Shown here: positions 7,283-14,077 of the stretch, one piece after another
Position numbering within the stretch: position 1 is the first letter of the stretch
Layout: each line of letters opens with the position of its first letter
Assembly: GCA_029974875.1 (NCBI GenBank)
Contig: JARKQP010000501.1
Coordinates: forward strand, 1-14,077
DNA from: Mobilitalea sp.
GTDB taxonomy: Bacteria; Bacillota_A; Clostridia; Lachnospirales; Lachnospiraceae
Reading direction: 5' to 3'
Length of the DNA stretch: 14,077 bases
Made by a program: the position numbers and the translations under genes
The notes under the pieces: model-generated
Seen by the model: the letters and a program-made list of their open reading frames with translations, nothing else
Database searches by the model: none
What the model was told of the DNA's origin: nothing

Positions 7283-9343
7283 ATGAGTGAACAGTTAAAG
7301 CAAAGTTATAACCCGAAAGAGGATCCAAGGTTTCAAAAGCCATTTATTGACGTGGATGAACAAAGGAAAAGAAGAGTGGGTAATGGGAGTGAAGTATCAT
7401 TTCGATATATGCACGGAGGCTTTGAGGGAACCAACGTCAAGTTTACATTCAGCTTCCCTGATAAAGAATCGTACCAAGGAAGATTTTATCAATATCTGTC
7501 TCCGTTTCCGGGACCAAATGAGGAGGTCGCTTCACAGGGACTGGAAAATGAGGCAGACCACATCGCATTCGCATTAACCCATGGAGCATATTTTATAGAG
7601 TCTAATATGGGCTCAGGAGCAATCTTCGGCTCAGAAAGCGATGCAACGGTTTTTTATAAATCATCCGCAGCTGTTGCAGAGTACTCCCGTGTCATTGCTA
7701 AGCAAATATATGGGGAGCACCGTGTCTACGGCTATGTATATGGCGGCAGCGGAGGCGGATACAAAGCCATGAGCTGTATTGAAAATGCCAGGGCATGGGA
7801 TGGCGCGGTACCCTTCGTAATCGGCTCACCGGTATCCTTACCCAACTGTCTTACGGTATGGGCACATGGAATGAGGCTGCTTCGGCATGCGTTCCCGAAG
7901 ATCGTTGATGCGTTGGATGCAGGCGGGAGCGGTGATATGTATTCCGGTCTAAATGAAGAGGAAGCGGCTGCATTAAGGGAGATTACCAGAATGGGAATTC
8001 CCCCAAAGACCTTATATTACTTTGCCACCATGGATGACGGAGCTTTGCCGGTGTTATCACCCACTGTCCATAGTATGGATCCTGAATATTTTACGGATTT
8101 TTGGACGAAGCCGGGATATTTAGGAACGGAACCGGATAGTAACGCAGTTAGGGACCGTATCAAGTTCAAATCAAGGGTTGTGGCTGTCGGTATCCCGGCA
8201 AAGCACCGGGAAGAGACGGGGATTGATAGCAGAAACAGCGTGGACGATGCCTGGCAGAAGATGCTCACTGATGGAAGCGATGCTTTTATCGAACTGGAAG
8301 AAGTGCCTGCCGGTGATGATCTTTACCTGTGCGGCGTGAATATTACCTTTGACAGCGGCTTAGCAAAGGGAAAGAAATTATTGCTCGGAAGAATCGAGGG
8401 AAAAAAGCTTATCATCGGCATGTGCTATGGGATGGATGATCTTACCCAGGTCCTAAATGCAATACAGCCCGGTGATGAGGTATCACTGGATAATTCAGAT
8501 TACATTGCAATCCAAACATACCATAGGCATCAGGTACCGGCCGATCCCAGCTTTACGGCCTGGGATCAATATAAGGATGATAAGGGTAGGCCGATTTATC
8601 CCCAACGGCCAAATGTAATAAGCTATGGCTTTACTTACGGCGGCTGTGGATCCGTGCAGGACGGGCAGCTCCAAGGAAAGGTTATTGTTATGAATAGCCT
8701 TCTGGATGGTGATTTCCCATGGCAGGCTGATTGGTACCGAAGAAAGGTAGAAGAGGTTCTTGGAGGAAAAGCGGATGACTGCTTCCGCCTTTGGTACAAT
8801 GATAATTGCGCCCATAGTGGGCTGGTAGAGCCGGAGGAAGAGCTTCGGGTTACGGCATACATGGGTGCCCTATACCAAGCGCTGCTTGATTTAAGCGATT
8901 GGGTGGAAAAGGGGATCCCGCCGGCAAAAACCACGAATTATAAGCTGGAGGAAGGACAGGTTATTTTGCCTGCGACAGCAAAGGAGCGTAAGGGGATTCA
9001 GCCCGTTATTACACTTCTTGCGAAGGGTAATGCCTGTGCCCGTGTAAAAGCGGGGGATCTTGTGGAGTTTGAAGCTTTGGTCGAGGTTCCTGAGGGTACC
9101 GGTACATGTACTATGATAGAATGGAGCTTTGAAGGGGAGGTGGATTACCCTGTCAAAGGCGGTATTGTAGAACACAAGGTAGTGGAAGGTATCGATTGTA
9201 CAATAGCAAAAATGACACATAGCTATGAGAAGCCTGGAACCTATTTTGCTGTTGTGAGAACAAAGGCAAATAGAACCGGAAATCAAAATGAGGTATTTAC
9301 GCAGGTGAGAAATATATGCCGCGCTAGAGTAATCGTAGAGTAA
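7283..9343 (+). CDS. Alpha/beta-hydrolase-like protein with C-terminal PKD-like domain, function unknown
   Basis: I do not recognise a characterised family, though similar proteins occur in Actinobacteria and Bacillota. Numbering from the ATG at 7283 (686 aa), residues ~30-190 look like a hydrolase N-terminal half with a nucleophile elbow YVYGGSGGG, giving Ser156 as the probable nucleophile. Strand VIVMNSLLDGDFPWQAD (467-483) offers Asp475, 477 or 483 as acid, and NDNCAHSG puts a candidate His at 511. This order resembles tannase/feruloyl-esterase-like enzymes, so an ester of a plant or host glycoconjugate is a possible substrate (inference). Residues ~570-686 form a PKD/Ig-like beta domain (YEKPGTYFAVVRT). 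No signal peptide or membrane helix, hence cytoplasmic. Start 7283 is chosen because GGAGG (7273-7277) sits 5 bases before it; the ATG at 7271 contains part of that site and has no spacer of its own. TAA (9341-9343) is followed directly by an in-frame ATG. Confidence 0.85.
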   Translation: MSEQLKQSYNPKEDPRFQKPFIDVDEQRKRRVGNGSEVSFRYMHGGFEGTNVKFTFSFPDKESYQGRFYQYLSPFPGPNEEVASQGLENEADHIAFALTHGAYFIESNMGSGAIFGSESDATVFYKSSAAVAEYSRVIAKQIYGEHRVYGYVYGGSGGGYKAMSCIENARAWDGAVPFVIGSPVSLPNCLTVWAHGMRLLRHAFPKIVDALDAGGSGDMYSGLNEEEAAALREITRMGIPPKTLYYFATMDDGALPVLSPTVHSMDPEYFTDFWTKPGYLGTEPDSNAVRDRIKFKSRVVAVGIPAKHREETGIDSRNSVDDAWQKMLTDGSDAFIELEEVPAGDDLYLCGVNITFDSGLAKGKKLLLGRIEGKKLIIGMCYGMDDLTQVLNAIQPGDEVSLDNSDYIAIQTYHRHQVPADPSFTAWDQYKDDKGRPIYPQRPNVISYGFTYGGCGSVQDGQLQGKVIVMNSLLDGDFPWQADWYRRKVEEVLGGKADDCFRLWYNDNCAHSGLVEPEEELRVTAYMGALYQALLDLSDWVEKGIPPAKTTNYKLEEGQVILPATAKERKGIQPVITLLAKGNACARVKAGDLVEFEALVEVPEGTGTCTMIEWSFEGEVDYPVKGGIVEHKVVEGIDCTIAKMTHSYEKPGTYFAVVRTKANRTGNQNEVFTQVRNICRARVIVE

Positions 9344-9523
9344 ATGGATCAAGAAGAAAAAAGGACGCTATATAATCATATTTCAGAGGCATACTTTGAT
9401 GCCATGAAGGATTGCTTTAGTTGGTTTTACTGGAACTATAAGTTACATGTGGACAGTATAGCTTTGGATGCCTGGGATGCAGGAAAATGTATTTATAACA
9501 AGTGGATGAAACTACCAGATTAG
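9344..9523 (+). pseudogene. C-terminal remnant of a GH5-type glucanase
   Basis: 59 codons that start immediately after the hydrolase stop (TAAATG) and in the same frame, and end at TAG 9521-9523. The segment AYFDAMKDCFSWFYWNYKL followed by ALDAWDAGK resembles the final strand and helix of GH5 exo-1,3-beta-glucanase-like enzymes, whose C-termini read as aromatic GWFFW-x-YK followed by a conserved W-D. A full enzyme has ~350 residues or more, so over 80% including both catalytic glutamates is missing. There is no convincing ribosome binding site. It is most simply the 3' stub of a deleted gene. The family call rests on a short motif, so I hold it at moderate certainty. Confidence 0.6.
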
Positions 9524-9525
9524 AA

Positions 9526-9630
9526 TGGCAAGTTTTGGATTGCTTTCAGGAATAATTTGGCCTGGCATTTAAGAAGCATACGGGAGTATCTCCGACTAAA
9601 TATAGGGAAGCGGTCCAGGAAAGTGGATAG
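9526..9630 (+). pseudogene. C-terminal stub of a second AraC-family regulator
   Basis: The frame ending at TAG 9628-9630 reads FGLAFKKHTGVSPTKYRE followed by AVQESG, the classic end of an AraC-family helix-turn-helix domain (compare FKKYTGISLSEYRE in the intact regulator upstream). The match begins at about 9556, just after an in-frame TAA at 9553-9555; residues before that (LDCFQE) are not recognisable. Only ~25 codons of the usual ~280-400 remain. The sequence differs enough from the intact regulator that it is the end of a different gene, not a duplicated tail. Confidence 0.75.
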
Positions 9631-9638
9631 TATTTTAT

Positions 9639-9678
9639 AGATGCAGGCTGGTTTATTTTATTTAAACAGCCTGCATCT
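9639..9678 (+). terminator. Strong inverted repeat between convergent genes, probable bidirectional terminator
   Basis: AGATGCAGGCTG (9639-9650) and CAGCCTGCATCT (9667-9678) are a perfect 12-base inverted repeat around a 16-base AT-rich loop. It lies between the + strand remnants and the convergent ABC gene that ends at 9790. No clean T-tract follows on either strand, so it may stop transcription weakly or only protect 3' ends. Confidence 0.55.
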
Positions 9679-9789
9679 TATGTTGCAGTGAGATGTCATA
9701 ACAAAACAGAAAAAGATGGAGTTTTGCCACTTTCACTCTCTGTTTCCCACGGTTCCTGCTTCGTGTGCCCAGTCGGAAAGAATCCGGGT

Positions 9790-12438
9790 TTATTCCGAAC
9801 GCAATGCCACGACCGGATCCTTCTTAGCAGCAATCTTCGAAGGGATAAATCCGCCGAGCAGGGTCAGGAACATGCTGATGACAATGAGGATAACTCCTCC
9901 CGCAAAGGGCAGGGCCGCAGAAACTCCTGAGATGCCGGAGACAGCCTTGATAATCATGTTAATCGGCAGGTTCAGCAGGACCGTTATCACAATGCCCAGC
10001 AGGCCGGACACAAAGCCAACGATTAAGGTTTCTGCATTAAATACCCGGGAAATATCCTTCTTGGAGGCACCGATGGAACGCAGGATACCGATTTCCTTGG
10101 TCCGCTCCAGCACGGAGATATAGGTGATGATCCCGATCATAATGGAGGAAACCACTAAGGAAATAGCAACAAAGGCAATTAATACATAGGATATTACATT
10201 GATGATGGAGCTTACGGAGGACATCATCAGTCCAACAATATCAGTATATTGGATCACATATTCCTCCTTACCCTCATCCTTTACCTGAGTATTGTAGGCC
10301 TGGATGGCATCGGCAATTGCTTCCTTCTCATCAAAGGAGGAGGCATAGAGGCTAATTGTTGAAGGACTGTCCATGTCAACAATACCCAGGGTCTGCAGGT
10401 TGCCTTCATAGGTAGCCTCCGTGGTAGGCAGGGTGATCTGTTCCTGGAACATCTCAAGGACCTGATCCTCAGGCATGGTGGATATATAAGCCTCAGTCTG
10501 CGTTTTGGTGTCCTCATCCAGGGTCTCGATATAGGCCTTCACATCATCCATGGTAAGCTCCCGGTCCTCACCGTCATTGAATTCAATTCCGCTGAACACA
10601 TCGATCTCAGGAGCGGATAATTGCTGCTTTACAATCTCATTTTCATTGGTTTGGTTTATTACGTAGTCTGTCAATGCGCTGGTATAGCCAATTGCAGCAG
10701 ACATGGAGGTGGAGACGGCATCTGCATTTGGACGGACGATACCAACGATCTTAAGATCCGTGCCCTTCTTTACGAGATCAGCCATGTAGGCCTTGTCTTC
10801 CTTCATATCCTTCCAGGTATGGCTGTCCTCATCATACTTGTAATAATCTGAGGGGAGTACCAACTTGAAGGTTTTTGAAAGCAGCTCATCATAGGTAAAA
10901 TCCACATCCTTTGTCTCATAGACCTCGCCCTTCATGGCGGCGGACATCACCTTTTCCATTTCTTTCGGGTCTTTTAAGCCAAGGGCGTATATCATGATAT
11001 CACTGATTTCATTATTCTCATCCACAATAAGCACGACCTCAACATAGGAGGTTGGCCAATGTCCGGAAAGGACGTCATACTGTGAGTTAAGCAATTCCTG
11101 GTTGTTCAGCATTTCTTCCCATACCTTAAGCTGGCCGGAATACATGGAGCCCATGCCAGGAAAAGAGGGGCTCTGGGTGAAGGAGCTGAATATGGAGCTT
11201 GGATTAAGCTGTATGATTCCATCGGAAACATCTGGGGAATAGATATTTAAGTCCAGGCTATAGCCATATTGGACAGTGCTTGCATGGGAGGCGATAGTGT
11301 TGTCTGAACGGTCAAGCTCCTTCTTAAAGGCTTCCAGGTTGTTTGTCTTCACTTCCTTTACCATGGTTTCCACCATATTGCCCATGACGGGGTTGGAATA
11401 AACCTTATCCATCTCATGGGAGATGTCTTTATTCTGGGTGGAGACAATAGAGGTCATGAGGCTGGTCATGTCCACCGATTCCTTCTCTATGATAATCGGG
11501 TAGGCGGATAAGGTATCCTTCTGCACGTTATCAATGTAGGATTGGATTCCGTTTGAGAGGGAAAGGATCAGCGCAATACCAATGATACCAATGCTTCCGG
11601 CAAAGGCAGTCATAAAGGTCCTTGTCTTTTTCGTCATCAGGTTGTTCATGGACAGGGATAGCGCAGTAAACATTGACATGGAGGTTTTCTTTGTTGCAGA
11701 CCTCTTCCCGGAATGGGATTTCCCGGTCTTGCCAAGGGGTTTGCTGGAAAATTCACTGACCTCGTAGGGATCGGAATCGCTTTTGACACTGCCGTCGAAG
11801 AGGCGGATGATTCTCGTGGAATATTCCTTTGCCAGATCAGGATTATGTGTAACCATAATAACCAGCTTTTCCTTCGCGATTTCCTTTAGGATCTCCATGA
11901 TCTGGACGCTGGTCTCGGAATCCAGGGCACCGGTTGGTTCATCCGCAAGAAGAATCTCAGGGTTGTTCACAAGGGCACGCGCTATGGCTACACGCTGCAT
12001 CTGGCCCCCGGACATCTGGTTTGGCCTCTTGTGAAGCTGGTCTGCAAGACCTACCCTGGTCAGGGCGTCCGTGGCTCGTTGCCTGCGCTCTGTTTTTGAT
12101 ACGCCGGACAGGGTCAGGGCTAATTCCACATTCGACAGTACCGTCTGATGGGGAATCAGATTATAGTTCTGGAATACAAAACCGATGGAATGGTTGCGGT
12201 AGGAGTCCCAGTCCGTGTCCTTAAACTCCTTGGTGGATTTTCCGTTGATTGACAAATCGCCCTTCGTGTACCGGTCCAGTCCCCCGATAATATTTAGCAG
12301 GGTAGTTTTACCGCAGCCGGAAGGGCCTAAGATGGATACAAATTCATTTTTGCGGAACTCAATATTAATATCTTTCAAGGCATGGACAGTAGTATCACCT
12401 GCCTGATATTCCTTGTAAATGCTTTGCAGCTTCAGCAT
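9790..12438 (-). CDS. Fused ABC transporter ATPase-permease (LolD/FtsX-MacB type)
   Basis: Single-chain half-transporter, 882 aa. Residues 1-225 form the ATPase: Walker A GPSGCGKT (38-45), Q-loop Gln90, signature MSGGQ (142-146), Walker B ending D166-E167, and switch His198. A Lys/Ser-rich linker (~220-260) leads to TM1 (~274-297), then an external domain of ~450 residues, larger than that of MacB, and three C-terminal helices (~748-774, 805-824, 843-866) with the FtsX-type coupling segment [15 protein letters not shown]. The protein should use ATP to do mechanical or export work on an envelope molecule, peptide or antibiotic. The start at 12438 has GGAGG (12449-12453) 10 bases upstream; the frame stays open to 12567, but those 43 codons (MPILRAPREF...) do not look like the ABC domain and would cover the promoter region. 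Divergent from the two-component genes, which likely regulate it (inference). Confidence 0.92.
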   Translation of the reverse strand: MLKLQSIYKEYQAGDTTVHALKDINIEFRKNEFVSILGPSGCGKTTLLNIIGGLDRYTKGDLSINGKSTKEFKDTDWDSYRNHSIGFVFQNYNLIPHQTVLSNVELALTLSGVSKTERRQRATDALTRVGLADQLHKRPNQMSGGQMQRVAIARALVNNPEILLADEPTGALDSETSVQIMEILKEIAKEKLVIMVTHNPDLAKEYSTRIIRLFDGSVKSDSDPYEVSEFSSKPLGKTGKSHSGKRSATKKTSMSMFTALSLSMNNLMTKKTRTFMTAFAGSIGIIGIALILSLSNGIQSYIDNVQKDTLSAYPIIIEKESVDMTSLMTSIVSTQNKDISHEMDKVYSNPVMGNMVETMVKEVKTNNLEAFKKELDRSDNTIASHASTVQYGYSLDLNIYSPDVSDGIIQLNPSSIFSSFTQSPSFPGMGSMYSGQLKVWEEMLNNQELLNSQYDVLSGHWPTSYVEVVLIVDENNEISDIMIYALGLKDPKEMEKVMSAAMKGEVYETKDVDFTYDELLSKTFKLVLPSDYYKYDEDSHTWKDMKEDKAYMADLVKKGTDLKIVGIVRPNADAVSTSMSAAIGYTSALTDYVINQTNENEIVKQQLSAPEIDVFSGIEFNDGEDRELTMDDVKAYIETLDEDTKTQTEAYISTMPEDQVLEMFQEQITLPTTEATYEGNLQTLGIVDMDSPSTISLYASSFDEKEAIADAIQAYNTQVKDEGKEEYVIQYTDIVGLMMSSVSSIINVISYVLIAFVAISLVVSSIMIGIITYISVLERTKEIGILRSIGASKKDISRVFNAETLIVGFVSGLLGIVITVLLNLPINMIIKAVSGISGVSAALPFAGGVILIVISMFLTLLGGFIPSKIAAKKDPVVALRSE

Positions 12439-12716
12439 TATATTTCTTCCTCCTTCGATAAGAGAGAACTCCCGGAACTCTCCTGTACGCAGCTCTGTGG
12501 CTAACTTTTGCCAGCTGCACACAAATCTGTATACAAAGAATTCCCGGGGCGCTCTAAGAATAGGCACAGGATAGCAAAGGTATTTAAACTAATTATTAAC
12601 AAAAAGAAAATTTATAAACTTTTTATTTTTAAACTTGGGCCATTATAGGCTACAATAGAGGCATATGGCAGGGAGTTCCCGGGAGGACTCATAGGAAAAA
12701 AGGAGGAATTTTCAAG
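12439..12716. promoter_or_regulatory. Divergent intergenic region between ABC transporter and two-component genes
   Basis: For the + strand, TACAAT at 12651-12656 with TTTAAA at 12628-12633 (17-base spacer) is a plausible promoter, about 60 bases before the response regulator start. For the - strand, TATACA (complement of 12528-12533) is a weak -10 candidate with no good -35. The region holds three short GC-rich blocks in otherwise AT-rich DNA: direct repeats GAACTC at 12466-12471 and 12475-12480 around CCG, TTCCCGGG at 12541-12548, and TTCCCGGG again at 12676-12683. These could be binding sites or leader stems; no function is shown. Confidence 0.4.
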
Positions 12717-13391
12717 ATGTTCCACATCATGGTAGCAGAGGATGATCCCAACACCAGAAAATTGATGAAGACGGTCCTGGAGCAGAGCGGCTATGAGGTA
12801 GTGCTGGCTAAGGATGGGCTTGAGGCGCTGGAGCTGTTGGATAAGGTGCATGTAGATTTAATTGTTTTAGATATTATGATGCCCCGGATGGACGGTTATG
12901 AATTTACAGAAACCTTACGGAGCGGGGGCTGGAATTTACCGATTCTCATGGTTACGGCAAAGGAGGCGCCGGCGGATAAGAAGAAAGGATTTATCGTAGG
13001 TACGGATGATTATATGGTAAAGCCGGTGGATGAGGAGGAGATGCTCCTGAGGATTGCGGCTCTGCTGCGGCGTTCACAGATTGTAAACGAGCACCAGCTT
13101 GCGGTGGGAGATACGGTCCTTAAATATGACGAGCTGTGTGTATATTTCCAGGGAAACAGGATTGAATTCCCAAACAAGGAGTTTATGCTATTATATAAGC
13201 TGTTATCCTATGCAAATAAGATATTTACCCGCCGTCAGCTGATGGACGAGCTGTGGGCCATGGACAGTGATACGGATGAGAGGACGGTTGACGTACATAT
13301 CAACCGTATCCGGGAGCGGCTGAGGGATAATAGGGATTTTGAGATTATAACCGTGAGAGGGTTAGGGTATAAGGCGGTGAAGAAGGAATGA
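12717..13391 (+). CDS. OmpR/PhoB-family response regulator
   Basis: Two-component response regulator of 224 aa. The receiver domain (residues ~2-115) has the acidic pair D9-D10, phospho-acceptor D52 in LDIMMPRMDG, switch residue T80 and K102 in DDYMVKP. The winged-helix DNA-binding domain (~128-222) ends with the typical ERTVDVHINRIRERL and TVRGLGYK segments. ATG 12717 has GGAGG 10 bases upstream. It overlaps the kinase gene by ATGA, so the two are translated together. The divergent ABC transporter gene is the obvious first target candidate. Confidence 0.95.
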   Translation: MFHIMVAEDDPNTRKLMKTVLEQSGYEVVLAKDGLEALELLDKVHVDLIVLDIMMPRMDGYEFTETLRSGGWNLPILMVTAKEAPADKKKGFIVGTDDYMVKPVDEEEMLLRIAALLRRSQIVNEHQLAVGDTVLKYDELCVYFQGNRIEFPNKEFMLLYKLLSYANKIFTRRQLMDELWAMDSDTDERTVDVHINRIRERLRDNRDFEIITVRGLGYKAVKKE

Positions 13392-14077
13392 AAAAGACAT
13401 TATCCTTTAATTTTTCGATGTTTATTGTAGTGTTTCTTATTATGTTTTCCTCCAACCTGATCTGTGTCTTGGGGATGGCGATCCTGTATTTTTTGGATTT
13501 TTTCCAGAATAATGTATTTTCCCACTATGCATTTCCGGCGCTGGCCATGCTGGCAAGCCTGATTGTGGGTAGCTGCTTGTCCGTTATTGTGGGGAGGAAG
13601 ATACTAAAGCCGGCAAATGAGCTGATTAATGCCATGCAGGTAGTAGCGACCGGCGACTTCTCCGTCAGGGTAAAGGAACAAAGGAAGAAAACCGAGCTGG
13701 CGGAGCTGCTCAGTAATTTCAATACCATGGCAGAAGAGCTGGGAGGAATTGAGATGTTCCGCCAGGATTTCATTAATAATTTCTCTCATGAATTCAAGAC
13801 TCCCATTGTGTCAATCAGGGGATTTGCCAAACAGCTTTTAAAGGATACCATAACTGAGGAGCAGAGAAAGGAATATGCCGGTATCATTATTGCGGAATCG
13901 GAACGGCTTACCAATATGTCCTCCAATATTCTGCTGCTTTCGAAGCTGGAGAACCAGCAGATCATCAGCGATAAGAAGGAATTTTACCTGGATGAGCAGT
14001 TGAGAAAATGTGTTTTGTTATTAGAAAAGCAGTGGAGCAGGAAAAGGATCCAATTGAACCTCCAATTGGAGGAGATT
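13388..14077 (+). CDS. Sensor histidine kinase (3' end outside window)
   Basis: Partner of the response regulator. Translation from ATG 13388 (ATGA overlap with the regulator stop) stays open to the window end, giving 230 residues. There are two membrane helices (~11-36 and ~48-69) with only about a dozen residues between them, then a HAMP-like linker (~70-117) and a DHp domain with F-S-H-E-F-K-T-P, phosphorylated His134. The ATP-binding domain is only beginning and most of it lies beyond the window. The very short outer loop means it has no room for an external sensor domain, as in intramembrane-sensing kinases that respond to envelope stress or to a partner transporter; however, BceS-type members lack HAMP, so the comparison is loose. 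Confidence 0.93.
   Translation, partial: MKKTLSFNFSMFIVVFLIMFSSNLICVLGMAILYFLDFFQNNVFSHYAFPALAMLASLIVGSCLSVIVGRKILKPANELINAMQVVATGDFSVRVKEQRKKTELAELLSNFNTMAEELGGIEMFRQDFINNFSHEFKTPIVSIRGFAKQLLKDTITEEQRKEYAGIIIAESERLTNMSSNILLLSKLENQQIISDKKEFYLDEQLRKCVLLLEKQWSRKRIQLNLQLEEI

Noticed and set aside
7486..7497. A further TATCAATA-like sequence inside the hydrolase gene
   Set aside because: Single copy in coding DNA with no partner at 20 bp and an AT-rich motif likely to recur by chance.
8891..9352. A 153-codon minus-strand frame across the end of the hydrolase gene
   Set aside because: Opposite-strand shadow of the PKD-like region; the product shows no family features.
9716..10123. A 135-codon + strand frame overlapping the 3' end of the ABC gene
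   Set aside because: Most of it is antisense to the conserved FtsX-type membrane helices, and it has no homology signal.
12439..12567. N-terminal extension of 43 codons on the ABC ATPase-permease
   Set aside because: ABC domains of this type begin at [11 protein letters not shown]; a GGAGG sits just before that ATG, and the extension lacks a ribosome binding site and covers promoter-like DNA.
1..14077. tRNA, rRNA, CRISPR, insertion sequence or phage genes
   Set aside because: Read for cloverleaf ends, regular repeat-spacer patterns and transposase or integrase motifs; none was seen.

Overview
The window reads as chromosome from a Gram-positive Bacillota, most likely the Lachnospiraceae / Clostridium cluster XIVa group. 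The reasons are strong AGGAGG-type ribosome binding sites, a lipobox lipoprotein, an LplABC-type sugar importer without its own ATPase, a cre-like box, and an OmpR-type two-component system divergent from a fused ABC ATPase-permease. This placement is inference from family style; no rRNA or other marker gene is present.

Left region (1-5161, + strand) is one sugar-uptake operon. It holds the 3' part of an LplB-like permease, a second YtcP/LplC-like permease, a 578-residue substrate-binding lipoprotein, and a GH20 beta-N-acetylhexosaminidase without a signal peptide. Together they suggest import of a HexNAc-capped oligosaccharide or glycoside and its trimming inside the cell. The ATPase is probably a shared MsmX/UgpC-type subunit encoded elsewhere. 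A hairpin with a T-tract lies between the lipoprotein and hexosaminidase genes, and part of it can also pair with the hexosaminidase Shine-Dalgarno sequence.

Middle region (5162-9630, + strand) is a gene-decay zone around two intact genes. Directly after the GH20 gene lies only the C-terminal end of a GH3 glycosidase. Next comes about 380 bp of intergenic DNA with a promoter-like element and a pair of near-identical 12-bp direct repeats exactly 20 bp apart, an arrangement typical of AraC-family half-sites. An intact AraC-family regulator follows, then a cre-like box, then a 686-residue alpha/beta-hydrolase-like protein of unrecognised function with a C-terminal PKD-like domain. Its stop codon is followed immediately and in frame by an ATG that opens a 59-codon remnant of a GH5 C-terminus, and after that comes the last ~25 codons of a second AraC-type regulator. 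Three C-terminal stubs side by side suggest a larger glycan-utilisation locus reduced by deletions that kept gene 3' ends.

Right region (9631-14077): a 12-bp perfect inverted repeat separates the decay zone from a convergent minus-strand gene for a fused ABC ATPase/FtsX-type permease (882 aa). Across a ~280-bp divergent intergenic region lie an OmpR-family response regulator and an overlapping (ATGA) histidine kinase cut by the window end. The kinase has only a very short external loop between its two membrane helices. With the divergent transporter next to it, this fits an envelope-stress or peptide-sensing module, but that link is inference.

No tRNA, rRNA, CRISPR array, transposase or phage gene was seen. 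The strongest candidates for something undescribed are the uncharacterised hydrolase with its cre/AraC context and the pattern of C-terminal gene stubs.
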